NCBI GenBank assembly: GCA_036493595.1
Contig: DASXPN010000133.1
Span: 1-64,000, forward strand
Reading direction: 5' to 3'
Origin: DATAES01 sp036493595
GTDB taxonomy: Bacteria > Actinomycetota > Acidimicrobiia > Acidimicrobiales > JACDCH01
DNA: 64,000 nucleotides
Shown here: positions 1-8,374 of the stretch, piece by piece
Position numbering within the stretch: position 1 is the first letter of the stretch
Layout of the letters: each line of letters begins with the position of its first letter
Program-made: the position numbers and the translations under genes
Notes under the pieces: model-generated
What the model saw: only the letters and a program-made list of their open reading frames with translations
What the model was told of the DNA's origin: nothing
Database searches by the model: none

Positions 1-643
1 GTCGGCGCCGACGTCGTAGGCGCCGAGCAGCTTCCGGGTGCCGCCGAAGCGGTAGGTCGCCCGCTGCCGCGCCGGGACGGCCGGTGGGGAACCAGCCGCT
101 GCCGGCGTGCGGTCTGAGCGAGATCGGGCCACACTCTTCGAAGGACACGACGACGCCGTCGACGGTGCCGGCCTCTGCGCCCTTGTAGGCGGCCAGCACC
201 CAGCCCTTCTTCTCCTCGAACAGCGGGTCGTTGCTCCAATTCCAGGTGCGGGTGCGTTGCGGGGTGATCCCCATCGACTGCAGCACCCGGCGCAGATGCT
301 CTTTCGAGATCGAACCGACCACCTGCTTGCGGATCAGGTGACGGCGCAGCGCCGTGAGTGACCACCGGGTGCCGGGCTCACCCAGATCGCGGGGACGGGC
401 GAGAGCGATGGCGCGGATCTTCTCGCGAGCCGCGTCATCGATCCTCCTCGGGCGCCCGCCCCCGATACGAGGGCGCACCGAGCCCATCCCATCGGCGTTG
501 AACACGCTGATCACCCGGCGCACCTGGTTCTCGTCGGTCTGCAACACGCGAGCGATCTCCGGCGCCGAGGACCTCGCGTCCGACGCCAACACGATCTGGG
601 CGCGCTGACCCACGGTCGCGATCTGTCGACATCCGTGCGCCAC
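1..643 (-). pseudogene. IS630-family transposase, frameshifted and cut by window edge
   Basis: Reading the minus strand from a GTG near 643 gives a helix-turn-helix part (AQIVLASDARSSAPEIARVL), a linker rich in R/G/P, a second DNA-binding part (WSLTALRRHLIRK) and the beginning of the IS630 DDE domain (VSFEECGPISLRP). Near positions 71-76 one extra base breaks the frame. The other frame then continues with residues expected of this family (RQRATYRFGGT, then LLGAYDV). The first catalytic Asp position reads Glu (FEE for the usual FDE), and the usual N-terminal 20-30 residues are missing. I read it as a decayed copy; a programmed frameshift is the alternative because some IS elements use one. The 3' end and terminal repeat lie outside the window. 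Confidence 0.75.
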
Positions 644-704
644 GGCCGGCGTGGCGATGACAGCACGAACTCATCAAGAGCACATATGTTGACCTGCGAA
701 AATT

Positions 705-781
705 TGGTCGGGGAGGCGGGATTTGAACCCACGACCTCTGCGTCCCGAACGCAGCGCGCTGCCAAACTGCGCCACTCCCCG
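705..781 (-). tRNA. tRNA-Pro (anticodon CGG)
   Basis: The minus strand folds as a standard cloverleaf. The 7-bp acceptor pairs CGGGGAG (781-775) with CTCCCCG (715-709). The D arm begins TGGCGCAG. The anticodon stem CTGCG/CGCAG encloses the loop TTCGGGA, which gives anticodon CGG (proline). The T arm contains GGTTCAAATC. The 3' CCA is encoded (707-705). It lies about 60 bases from the 5' end of the transposase remnant, on the same strand. Confidence 0.95.
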
Positions 782-883
782 TGGAGCGGTCGACTGTACC
801 CGACTGCCTTGCCGACTCCGAAGGCGCTTCCGCGGGCATCGGGTTCTGTCGGCCACCCCTGCCGCCGCAGCGTCCGCGCGGGC

Positions 884-1303
884 TCAGAGGCGGAGGGGCT
901 CGCCGGCGTCGTCGGGGACGCCTTCGGTGTACGTCCCTCCGTCCAACAATGCCGTGGCGGCCTTGCGGAGGCGGAACGCGTCGATCGGTTTGATCAGCCA
1001 GCCGTCGGCATCCGATCGGCGGGCGAGGAAGATGTCGGCCTCACGGTCGAGCAGCATCAGCACGGGCACCCGCGGCAACCTTCCGGCGCCTGACTCGAGG
1101 CGCAGCGCCATGCACGTCGCCATCCCGCCCATGTTCCCGATCTGAAGGTCCAGCACTACCAGTTCAGGCTCGAGCTCGGCTACGGAGCGTGGCACGTCCA
1201 TCCCGCGGCGTACCCATTGCACGGCACGCTCGGGCGTGGCCAGCGCGGCCTCGACCTCGTCATGAATCCAGTCCGCGTCCGCTGCGACCAGCACGTCAGG
1301 CAC
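884..1303 (-). CDS. Orphan response-regulator receiver domain protein
   Basis: A 139-residue stand-alone CheY-like receiver without an output domain. The phosphoacceptor is Asp52 in VVLDLQIGN and the conserved Lys is Lys105 in GWLIKPIDAF, so it looks phosphorylatable. The ATG at 1303 leaves about 90 bases to the divergent STAS gene. No histidine kinase is adjacent; the nearest kinase is about 16 kb away. A role as phosphate shuttle or partner-switching input near the STAS protein is possible, but that is inference. Confidence 0.85.
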   Translation of the reverse strand: MPDVLVAADADWIHDEVEAALATPERAVQWVRRGMDVPRSVAELEPELVVLDLQIGNMGGMATCMALRLESGAGRLPRVPVLMLLDREADIFLARRSDADGWLIKPIDAFRLRKAATALLDGGTYTEGVPDDAGEPLRL

Positions 1304-1392
1304 GGCGGGAGGCTAGCGGTGCGGTCGCGCGGGAAGCATCTTCGCCTGAGCTGACTACGATCGGACCTGCATCCGATCCCGCCGGAGGCTGA

Positions 1393-1740
1393 GTGCTCGA
1401 GATCCAGGTGGAGAGTTCCGCCGACTACGTGGTTTGTCGTCCCGTCGGTGAACTCGACGCCTACACCGTTGGACAGTTCCGTGAGCGCCTCGCGGAACTG
1501 GCTGCGTCACCGCGCCTGTTGATCGACCTGTCGTCGGTGCCGTTCATGGACTCTGCCGGCCTCGGCGCGCTCATCGGGGGCATCCGCCGCGCCCGTGAGG
1601 CGGGCGGTGACGTCGCCGTCGCGTGCAGCCGACCCACATTGACGCGACTGCTGCACACCACCGGGTTCGATCGCATCGTGCCGGTGACGGAGACGATCGA
1701 GGCCGCGGCAACCGCGCTCGCGACCGTCGACGGCCCCTGA
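1393..1740 (+). CDS. STAS-domain anti-anti-sigma factor-like protein
   Basis: A 115-residue single STAS domain of the SpoIIAA/RsbV family. The phosphorylatable Ser54 lies in the signature FMDSAGLGAL. Members bind an anti-sigma kinase when unphosphorylated and so release a sigma factor. The start is GTG at 1393, with GGAGG at 1384-1388 as ribosome site. No RsbW-type kinase gene is adjacent, so its partner must be elsewhere. It sits divergent to a stand-alone receiver, an arrangement compatible with stress signalling (inference). Confidence 0.9.
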   Translation: MLEIQVESSADYVVCRPVGELDAYTVGQFRERLAELAASPRLLIDLSSVPFMDSAGLGALIGGIRRAREAGGDVAVACSRPTLTRLLHTTGFDRIVPVTETIEAAATALATVDGP

Positions 1741-1780
1741 GCCGTCAGACAGCAGCGCCGTCAGACAGCAGCCGTCAGAC
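1741..1780. repeat. Three direct copies of a 10-bp unit between convergent genes
   Basis: GCCGTCAGAC begins at 1741, 1757 and 1771. The first two copies are followed by AGCA. The array spans from the STAS gene stop to just past the stop of the ArsA-like gene on the other strand, so it probably arose by local duplication of the gene end. I see no hairpin that would make it a terminator. Confidence 0.7.
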
Positions 1781-2863
1781 CGCGGCGTCGTCGAACAGGT
1801 ACTCGCCGACCTCGGACAGGCCTTCGAGGTCGTGGACGTCGGTCCGTAGGAACGGCACCCGCACCACCGGCGCGGGTGCGACGCGCTCTGCCAACCCGGC
1901 GAGGTGTTCCTCCTCACGCGACGCCACCAGTCGGAAGTCGGCGAGGTTGGCGTAGAGACCGCCGAGGTCGTTGCCTTCGAGTGTGCGCGCTCGTTCACGC
2001 GTCGCCTCGGCGAGTCCGTCGCCGAATCGCGGATGCATGCGGTTGACGATCAGCGCCTTGACCGAGATGTTCGCTTCGAGCAGGCGGCGAGCGAAGAAGT
2101 CGGCCTCTTCGACCGTGTCACGCCGCGGCGACGCCACGAGCACGAACGCGGTCTGCGGTGACGACAACAACTCGAACACCGTGTTGGCTCGGTGCTTGAA
2201 CCCTTCCTCCATCCCCGAGAACGCGGTGAAGAACGTGATCGCGTCGTCGATCACCTCGGCGCCGACCACCTTCGAGAGCGTGCGCACGAATGCTTGTGCG
2301 GCGACGTTGGCGGCCTTCATGAGTCCACGCGTCGGCGCCATCAAGATGCGGTAGAGCCGATGATCGAGGAAGCGCGTGAGCCGCCGTGGCGCGTCGAGGA
2401 AGTCGAGCGCGTGACGCGTCGGCGGTGTGTCGACGACGACGAGGTCGAACTCGTTGTCGCAATGGAGCTCGTACAGCTTCTCCATCGCCATGTACTCCTG
2501 CGTGCCCGACAGCGCACCGGAGATGTTCTTGTAGAAGCGGTTCCCGAGGATGCGGTCGGCCTGCGAAGGATCGACCGAGTGCTTCACCACGAGGTCGTCG
2601 AACGTCGACTTCGTGTCGAGCATCATCGCCCACAGCTCGCCTGGCCACGGCCCGTCGATCTTCGATGGCGTGTTGCTCAGACCCTCGAGCCCGAGCGCGT
2701 CGGCGAGGCGTTTGGCCGGATCGATGGTGACCACGACGGCTCGACGTCCGGCGCGCGCCCCTTCGAGTGCGAGCACCGCCGCGGTCGTGGTCTTGCCGAC
2801 GCCACCCGATCCTGCCGTGACGATGATGTCGGCCTCGTGGACCAGACGCTCGAGCTCGGTCAC
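1775..2863 (-). CDS. ArsA/Get3-like ATPase, second of a pair
   Basis: A 362-residue ArsA-type P-loop ATPase. It has the deviant Walker A GSGGVGKTT at residues 18-26, the switch-like VVTIDPAKRLADALG, and VVVDTPPTRHALDFL as the A-loop and Asp motif of the Get3/ArsA family. It overlaps the upstream ArsA-like gene by 4 bases (ATGA), so the two are surely co-translated. Bacterial pairs of this kind occur in many actinobacteria; in mycobacteria (Rv3679/Rv3680) they neighbour whiB4 and ponA2. A client such as tail-anchored or lipid-linked proteins is not shown by the sequence. There is no arsenite-binding Cys cluster, so an arsenic pump is unlikely. Confidence 0.88.
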   Translation of the reverse strand: MTELERLVHEADIIVTAGSGGVGKTTTAAVLALEGARAGRRAVVVTIDPAKRLADALGLEGLSNTPSKIDGPWPGELWAMMLDTKSTFDDLVVKHSVDPSQADRILGNRFYKNISGALSGTQEYMAMEKLYELHCDNEFDLVVVDTPPTRHALDFLDAPRRLTRFLDHRLYRILMAPTRGLMKAANVAAQAFVRTLSKVVGAEVIDDAITFFTAFSGMEEGFKHRANTVFELLSSPQTAFVLVASPRRDTVEEADFFARRLLEANISVKALIVNRMHPRFGDGLAEATRERARTLEGNDLGGLYANLADFRLVASREEEHLAGLAERVAPAPVVRVPFLRTDVHDLEGLSEVGEYLFDDAAV

Positions 2864-3831
2864 GACGGCGTTCCCTGCAACGCGCCGATGCCGCTGAGCA
2901 AGCCCTCCGCGAGCGCGTCGAGATCGTTCGGTCCGAGGTCCGCATTGAACAGGTACGGCAGGTGCAGTTGCGGCAGCGGCAACTGCGAACGAAGGCGCTC
3001 GATCTGTTCGCGTTGCAGCGCCATTCGGTGGAGACGAAAGTCGGCCGCCGCCCGCAACGAATCCGCCTCACCACCGCGCAACGATGTCTTCGCCTTCGAC
3101 GCGGCCTCGGTCGGATCGACGTCGAGTCCCTTCAACTCGGGATACAGCCCGTTGACGACGACGGGGCCGAGGGCCACGCCGACGCGGTCCTCCAAGTGGT
3201 AGGCGGTGTCGACGAGCTCGTTCACCGGCGTCTCCTCCGGCAACGTCACGAGCAGTACCTGGCACCGACGATGGTCGGTGAGCATCTCGAGCACGTCACG
3301 CGCCTGGCTGTTGATCGGGCCGACCCGCACCGCGTCGAGTAACGCGCGCGCTGCCAGCAGAAACGTGATCGCGTGGCCCGCGGCGGGCGCGTCGAGGATC
3401 AACAGATCGGACGTGCCGGCCCGCTCGAGCTGCTTGACCTTGCCGAGAATGAGGATGTCCTTGATGCCAGGCGCGGCGGTGGCGACGACATCCAACGCGC
3501 CGGACGACACGAGGCGCTTCGAGATGCGAGACATCCCGTGATCACGCAGGTACTCGAGCAGCGCGTCGTCAGGCGTCAACGTGCGTCCGCGGATGTCGGC
3601 CGCGCCGCGAGGGCCTCCTCCAGCGGACAGCGTGATCTCGTCGTAGGTCAGCGGCTCGCGACCGAACAGCGCGGCCAAGCCGGACTTCCCCTCGACCTCC
3701 ACGATCAATGACGTGAGCCCGCTCAGGGCCGCGGCGCGGGCGAGCGTCGCCGTAACAGTGGTTTTGCCGACGCCGCCCTTCCCGGCCACGATGACGAGGC
3801 GGGATGCAGCGAAGAACTGCGCTGGATCCAC
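2860..3831 (-). CDS. ArsA/Get3-like ATPase, first of a pair
   Basis: A 323-residue ArsA-type ATPase with Walker A GKGGVGKTT at about residues 17-25 and LLILDAPAAGHAITFL matching the family A-loop. It is shorter than the downstream partner and differs from it clearly, so the two are likely to form a heteromeric complex rather than being redundant. The next gene begins inside its stop codon. It starts 21 bases from the divergent NfeD gene, so the two promoters must overlap. Role inferred from mycobacterial homologues: an envelope or stress-related ATPase, not arsenic export. Confidence 0.88.
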   Translation of the reverse strand: MDPAQFFAASRLVIVAGKGGVGKTTVTATLARAAALSGLTSLIVEVEGKSGLAALFGREPLTYDEITLSAGGGPRGAADIRGRTLTPDDALLEYLRDHGMSRISKRLVSSGALDVVATAAPGIKDILILGKVKQLERAGTSDLLILDAPAAGHAITFLLAARALLDAVRVGPINSQARDVLEMLTDHRRCQVLLVTLPEETPVNELVDTAYHLEDRVGVALGPVVVNGLYPELKGLDVDPTEAASKAKTSLRGGEADSLRAAADFRLHRMALQREQIERLRSQLPLPQLHLPYLFNADLGPNDLDALAEGLLSGIGALQGTPS

Positions 3832-3852
3832 GGAACACCCTTCGGAGCGAGC

Positions 3853-5196
3853 GTGCGCAATCTACCCAGACGGCTCGCCATCCTCGGCATTTTGCTGCTG
3901 ATGGTGGGCGCTGTGGCTCCGAGCGCGGTCGCCCAACAGCCGGGCACCGGTAGCTCCTCGAGCTCGAGCAGCTCCGGCGCGTCGAGCGGCTCGGGATCGA
4001 ACGGCGCGACCCCCGAAAGCCCGTCCGCCGACGACGGGCTCGTCACCGTCATCCAGGTCAGCGGCTACCTGGACCCGATCGAGGTCAGCTTCATCGAACG
4101 GTCGATCACCCAAGCGGAGGCGGATCGGGTCGACGCGCTGGTCGTCCAACTCGACAGCCCGGGCGCGGTCGTCGACGACGCAGAGCTCGATCAGCTCGTC
4201 GCGCACGAGCAGAACGCGACCGTCACGATCGGCGTGTGGGTCGGACCATCAGGCGCCGAAGCATCGGGCGGCGCGGCGCGCGTGGTCGAAGCGGCGAAGT
4301 ACCGGGGTCTCGCGCCGGGCAGCATCATCGAAGTCGACGAACAACACATCGGCGCGGACGAGGCGTTCACGCGCGGCATCACCAACATCCCCGCGAGCTG
4401 TGATCGCCAGCGTGGTTCGAGTGAAGGATGTTCCGCGACGATCGGCGACTTCGTGGTGAGCATCCCGGGCGTGCCGGTGAACGAGATCACCCAAGGCGAC
4501 CAGACCCGAAAGGAACCGGCGGGACAGACGAAGTTCGCGCAGGTCTCACTCGTCGATCGCCTCATGCACTCGGTCGCGAGTCCGCCGGTCGCCTACCTGC
4601 TGTTCGTGATCGGGATGGCCCTTCTGATTTTCGAGCTCTTCACCGCCGGCGTCGGCGTGGCCGGTGTCGTCGGCGCGGGCGCCTTCCTCCTCGGTTGCTA
4701 CGGACTGGCGGTGTTGCCGAGCCGGCCGGTCGCCATCGCTCTGCTCGTGTTCGCCATGTTCGGTTACGCGGTGGACATCCAGACTGGCGTTCCTCGTGTG
4801 TGGACCGGCATCGCCACCGTCGCGTTCGTCATCGGCTCGCTCACCCTGTACGACGGGCTGTCGCTGTCGTGGATCACGTTGCTCATCGGCATCGTCGGCA
4901 TGACGATCGCGATGCTGAGCGGCATGCCCGCGATGGTGCGGGCTCGGTTCTCGACACCGACGATCGGGCGGGAGTGGATGGTGGGCGAGGAGGGCGAAGC
5001 GCGCACAGCCGTGTCGCCCGAAGGTGTCGTCGTCGTTCGAGGGGCGACGTGGCGGGCCCGCACGAACCGCGCGACGCCCATCTCTCCCGGTGATCAAATC
5101 CGGGTCGCGGCAATTGACGGCCTCGTTCTCGATGTGGAGCCACTGACCGGTGCCGCCCGCGACTACCGCGAGAGGCGTTCGTCGCACCCCTCGTGA
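3853..5196 (+). CDS. NfeD-family membrane protein with degenerate protease domain
   Basis: A 447-residue long-form NfeD. A signal peptide (residues 1-27) is followed by a Ser/Gly-rich linker, a ClpP-like domain, about six membrane helices (roughly 240-360) and a C-terminal OB-fold (GEARTAVSPEGVVVVRG). In active family members a Ser and a Lys form the dyad. A candidate Ser is kept in EASGGAARV, but the stretch with the catalytic Lys and the helix after it is missing and replaced by a short Cys-containing loop (ASCDRQRGSSEGC), so proteolysis is doubtful. GTG start, GGAG at 3844-3847. It is probably a membrane scaffold, perhaps with a stomatin partner, though no stomatin gene is adjacent. Confidence 0.85.
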   Translation: MRNLPRRLAILGILLLMVGAVAPSAVAQQPGTGSSSSSSSSGASSGSGSNGATPESPSADDGLVTVIQVSGYLDPIEVSFIERSITQAEADRVDALVVQLDSPGAVVDDAELDQLVAHEQNATVTIGVWVGPSGAEASGGAARVVEAAKYRGLAPGSIIEVDEQHIGADEAFTRGITNIPASCDRQRGSSEGCSATIGDFVVSIPGVPVNEITQGDQTRKEPAGQTKFAQVSLVDRLMHSVASPPVAYLLFVIGMALLIFELFTAGVGVAGVVGAGAFLLGCYGLAVLPSRPVAIALLVFAMFGYAVDIQTGVPRVWTGIATVAFVIGSLTLYDGLSLSWITLLIGIVGMTIAMLSGMPAMVRARFSTPTIGREWMVGEEGEARTAVSPEGVVVVRGATWRARTNRATPISPGDQIRVAAIDGLVLDVEPLTGAARDYRERRSSHPS

Positions 5197-5246
5197 CCTG
5201 GGCCTTCGTCCGGTTTGCGAGTGTGGTGCCCGCCACAATTTGGCCC

Positions 5247-5276
5247 TTGAATCCTCGAAATTCGCGGTTGTATGGT
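5247..5276 (+). promoter_or_regulatory. Likely promoter of the whiB gene
   Basis: TTGAAT at 5247-5252 and TATGGT at 5271-5276 are separated by 18 bases and lie about 30 bases before the whiB ATG. This is the best sigma70-like pair in the 110-base intergenic stretch. A small hairpin TGTGG-N6-CCACA (5222-5237) just before it may end the NfeD transcript. Confidence 0.4.
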
Positions 5277-5306
5277 CGTTTCCGCAGTTCAAAGGGGGAT
5301 ACGGGG

Positions 5307-5558
5307 ATGAGCGCAGTCCGCACGGATGACGCGTGGCAAGCGAAGGCGGCATGCCGCGGCCCGCAGGCGATGGTGTTCTTCCCACCCTCGCACTTCGAAC
5401 GCAAGGACGAGAAGCTCGACCGTGAAGGCCGCGCCAAGTCCATCTGCACGACGTGCCCCGTGCGCCAGCCGTGTCTCGACTACGCGGTCAAGATCAAGGA
5501 GCCGCACGGCATCTGGGGCGGCCTCAACGAGGTCGAACGCAAGCAACTTCTCCGGTAG
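5307..5558 (+). CDS. WhiB-family iron-sulfur transcription factor
   Basis: An 83-residue protein with the four [4Fe-4S] cysteines at 16, 47, 50 and 56 (C-x30-C-x2-C-x5-C) and the turn GIWGG at 68-72, followed by a basic end (EVERKQLLR) that contacts sigma factor and DNA. I chose ATG 5307 because AAAGGGGG lies about 8 bases upstream and translation from further upstream gives 38 non-conserved residues. Its place near the ArsA pair and a penicillin-binding protein recalls the mycobacterial whiB4 neighbourhood, but the WhiB subclass cannot be fixed by eye. Confidence 0.95.
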   Translation: MSAVRTDDAWQAKAACRGPQAMVFFPPSHFERKDEKLDREGRAKSICTTCPVRQPCLDYAVKIKEPHGIWGGLNEVERKQLLR

Positions 5559-5675
5559 GGAAACTCGGCGCGCAAACGGCACTGAAGCTGCCTCGCCCTC
5601 GGGCGGCCCTACGTTCCGTCCCTTGCGCGGCACGCTTCCCGCGGCGTGCCTGCGGTCCAATACGGTGACGGCTCC

Positions 5676-6632
5676 ATGCCGGCCATCACCGAGGCATCTC
5701 CTGACGCTCCTCCCGAGGCTCCTCCGGCGTCGTTCGCGTGGCGCCGGAGCTGGGTCGATGGTCGTCCTGCGCTCTATGGCGTCGCCGAGCCGACCGGGCT
5801 CGGCGAGTTGTCCAGCGAGGGCACACCGCTACCCGCGGTGTTCCTGCACGGCTGGGCCCTCGGGTATCGCGCCTACCGGCAGTCGATCGACCGTCTCGTC
5901 GCGCTCGGTTGCCGCGTCTACGCACCCGCGCTGCCCGGTTTCGGGGGGACACCCGACCTGCCACGGCGCCACTTCTCGCTCACCGGTTACGCAGATTGGG
6001 TCGACGGATTCCTCGAGAGCCTCGGCATCGAAGAGGAGGTCTTCCTCCTCGGTCACTCGTTCGGTGGAGGCGTTGCGATCAAGACCGCGCACCGCCATGC
6101 CGAACGGGTGCGGACGTTGGTGTTGATCAATTCGATCGGCGGCTCGTCGTGGCAGTCGGGCGCGACGGTGAAGGCGATCAGCGAACGGCCGCTGTGGGAC
6201 TGGGGACTCCACTTCCCGTCCGATGTGTGGCCGCTGAACCAAGCCACGAAGGTGTTGCCCGTCGTGCTCGCGGACGCGCTCCCGAACCTCGTGCGCAACC
6301 CTCGGGCCCTTTGGAAGGTCGGCACGATCGCGCGCAACGCCGATCTCACGCACGAGCTCGCCGAGCTGCGAGATCGACAGCTTCCGGTGGTGGTGTTGTG
6401 GGGTGCTCGCGATGGCGTGGTGCCGCGCGCCGCGTTCGACGCGATGTGTACCGCGCTCGAGTCGGAGGGCGAGGTCGTCGAGGGCAGCCACTCGTGGTTG
6501 CTGGCCGATCCCGATCACTTCGGCGAGGTGATGACGAACCACGTCGAGGTGGCGAGGCTCGCCCGCGAGCTCGAAGCGAAGCAGGGGCGCTGGTCGCGCA
6601 ACCATCCGGTGTTCCGCTGGCTACGGCGATGA
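5676..6632 (+). CDS. Alpha/beta-hydrolase
   Basis: A 318-residue alpha/beta-hydrolase fold protein. The oxyanion strand is VFLHGW (about 55-60) and the nucleophile elbow GHSFGG has Ser128. The acid is in WGARDGVVP and the His in GSHSWLL near the C-terminus. There is no signal peptide, so it is cytoplasmic. Substrate unknown; the fold covers esterases, haloperoxidases and MenH-like enzymes. A GTG at 5646 in the same frame is an alternative start; ATG 5676 is preferred because the extra residues look non-conserved. The 3' end overlaps the convergent selB by 12 bases. Confidence 0.85.
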   Translation: MPAITEASPDAPPEAPPASFAWRRSWVDGRPALYGVAEPTGLGELSSEGTPLPAVFLHGWALGYRAYRQSIDRLVALGCRVYAPALPGFGGTPDLPRRHFSLTGYADWVDGFLESLGIEEEVFLLGHSFGGGVAIKTAHRHAERVRTLVLINSIGGSSWQSGATVKAISERPLWDWGLHFPSDVWPLNQATKVLPVVLADALPNLVRNPRALWKVGTIARNADLTHELAELRDRQLPVVVLWGARDGVVPRAAFDAMCTALESEGEVVEGSHSWLLADPDHFGEVMTNHVEVARLARELEAKQGRWSRNHPVFRWLRR

Positions 6633-8372
6633 CGTCACGTCGGGAAGCCGCGGCCCCGCCACTCTGACGTCGCCCCGACGCCGGGTGATACCGCGACTGT
6701 CGAGGATCGTGAGCAGAGGCACCGCCCACTTCCTCGTCGTTCCAAGCCGCTCGCGTACATCCGCAACCGCGACACCGTCGGGTTGCGATTCCAGCATCGC
6801 CGCGACGACATGCGCGGCACCGTCGATGGCGCTCGGCGCGAACCACACGCCGTCGTGTTCGACGACGAGGCCGCGGCGGACCAGCTCGCGCAACTCGCCC
6901 GCGTCCACGCCGAGCTCCGCCGGTGCCGGCGGGGTGAACGGTTGCGCTTCGAGCGCGGTGACGAACGGATGGCCGGCCAGCGGGTCGGCTGTGCCGGATT
7001 CGACGGCGCGTCCTCCCGCGACGTCGACCTCGCCGTCCGCGGTCAGGAGTTCGAGCACGGCCCGCTCGCGATCCGTCAGCGTCGCGATATCGAGCCCGAG
7101 CGGGCCGGCACCGCGCACGCGGTCGGCAACCTCATCGCGAGCACGGGCCAGTGCCTCACCATCGACGATCCAGCGGCCCGCGGTCGCGTCTCTGCGCTCG
7201 CCGGTCAACCGTTCGAACTCATCGACGGTGGTCCAGCCTCGCTCCGCGATCACTCTCTCGACCGATCGATCCGGGCGCGCACGCGACGCCCGCGTCACCG
7301 GGTCGACGTCGAGCACCTCGCCGCCGCCGACCGTCTCCGCCCGGCCGCTTTCACGCAGGACGTACCGATCGCCCGGCACGAGCGGCAATGCGGCCTGGAC
7401 GTGGATCCGGACGAGCCCGTCGCCTCCGGGCTCGATCGAGTCATGCCCGAGGATGCGCACGCGCACCGGGTGCTCACCGCTGCCCAGATACGCGACGTAC
7501 GCGCCCCGACGGGACACGTCGTGATCGAGCGAGCCGAGCACGTGCAACGAGGCGTCGAACGTGCTCGTGCGATGCCATTGCGATGGCCGGACGACGGCGT
7601 CGCCCCGCACCACGTCGTCGTGATGCACGCCGACGAGGTTCACGGCGGCGCGGTTGCCAGGGCCGAGTGACTCGTGTGACTCGTTCAGTGATTGGAGCGC
7701 CCGTACCCGCACCGGCCGCTCACCGGAGCCGCTGACGACGACGACCTCGTCGCCCAGGTGCAACCAACCTCCGGTCAGTGTTCCCGTGACGACGGTGCCG
7801 GCGCCCGTCGCCGCGAACGATCGGTCGACCCAGAGCCGCGGGCGGCCGCGGTCCATCGCGGCGGGCGTGGTGTCGATGAGCCGATCGAGCGCGAGTCGAA
7901 GCGGGCCGAGCCCGACGCCGGTCGGCGTGTCGACCGGCACGACCTCGGCGTGTTCTAGGAACGTTCCTGCGACATGGTCGGCGACATCGAGTTGGGCGAG
8001 CTCCGCGTGATCCGGGTCGACGAGGCCGACCTTGGTCAGCGCGACGACACCATGACGGATGCCGAGCAGTTCGAGGATGCGCAGATGCTCTTCCGATTGC
8101 GGCTTCCAACCTTCGACGGCATCGACGACGAAGAGACACGCGTCGACCGCGCCGACCCCGGCGAGCATGTTCTTGAGGAAGCGAACGTGCCCGGGTACGT
8201 CGACGAATGCGATGCCCTGACCTGACGGCAGCGTCGTCCACGCGAAGCCGAGGTCGATCGTGAGCCCGCGCCGCTTCTCTTCGGCGAAGCGGTCGGGGTC
8301 GATGCCCGTGAGCGCGAGTACGAGCGTCGACTTGCCGTGGTCGACATGACCCGCGGTCGCGACGACGTGCAT
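6621..8372 (-). CDS. selB: Selenocysteine-specific elongation factor SelB
   Basis: A 583-residue translational GTPase that delivers Sec-tRNA to UGA codons. It shows G1 GHVDHGKST (8-16), G2 RGLTIDLGF, G3 DVPGH (58-62) and G4 as ALTKVG. Domains II/III contain RSFAATGAGTVVTGTL, and the C-terminus is a set of winged helices (about residues 400-583) that bind the SECIS hairpin. ATG 8372 opens directly with the GTPase strand MHVVATAGHVDHGK. It follows the thioesterase with a 2-base gap, so it is the third gene of a selA-thioesterase-selB operon. Confidence 0.95.
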   Translation of the reverse strand: MHVVATAGHVDHGKSTLVLALTGIDPDRFAEEKRRGLTIDLGFAWTTLPSGQGIAFVDVPGHVRFLKNMLAGVGAVDACLFVVDAVEGWKPQSEEHLRILELLGIRHGVVALTKVGLVDPDHAELAQLDVADHVAGTFLEHAEVVPVDTPTGVGLGPLRLALDRLIDTTPAAMDRGRPRLWVDRSFAATGAGTVVTGTLTGGWLHLGDEVVVVSGSGERPVRVRALQSLNESHESLGPGNRAAVNLVGVHHDDVVRGDAVVRPSQWHRTSTFDASLHVLGSLDHDVSRRGAYVAYLGSGEHPVRVRILGHDSIEPGGDGLVRIHVQAALPLVPGDRYVLRESGRAETVGGGEVLDVDPVTRASRARPDRSVERVIAERGWTTVDEFERLTGERRDATAGRWIVDGEALARARDEVADRVRGAGPLGLDIATLTDRERAVLELLTADGEVDVAGGRAVESGTADPLAGHPFVTALEAQPFTPPAPAELGVDAGELRELVRRGLVVEHDGVWFAPSAIDGAAHVVAAMLESQPDGVAVADVRERLGTTRKWAVPLLTILDSRGITRRRGDVRVAGPRLPDVTSSP

Positions 8373-8374
8373 GG

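Noticed and set aside
1775..3831. Arsenite pump ATPase
   Set aside because: Both ArsA-like proteins lack the metal-binding cysteines, and no arsB or arsenate reductase is near.
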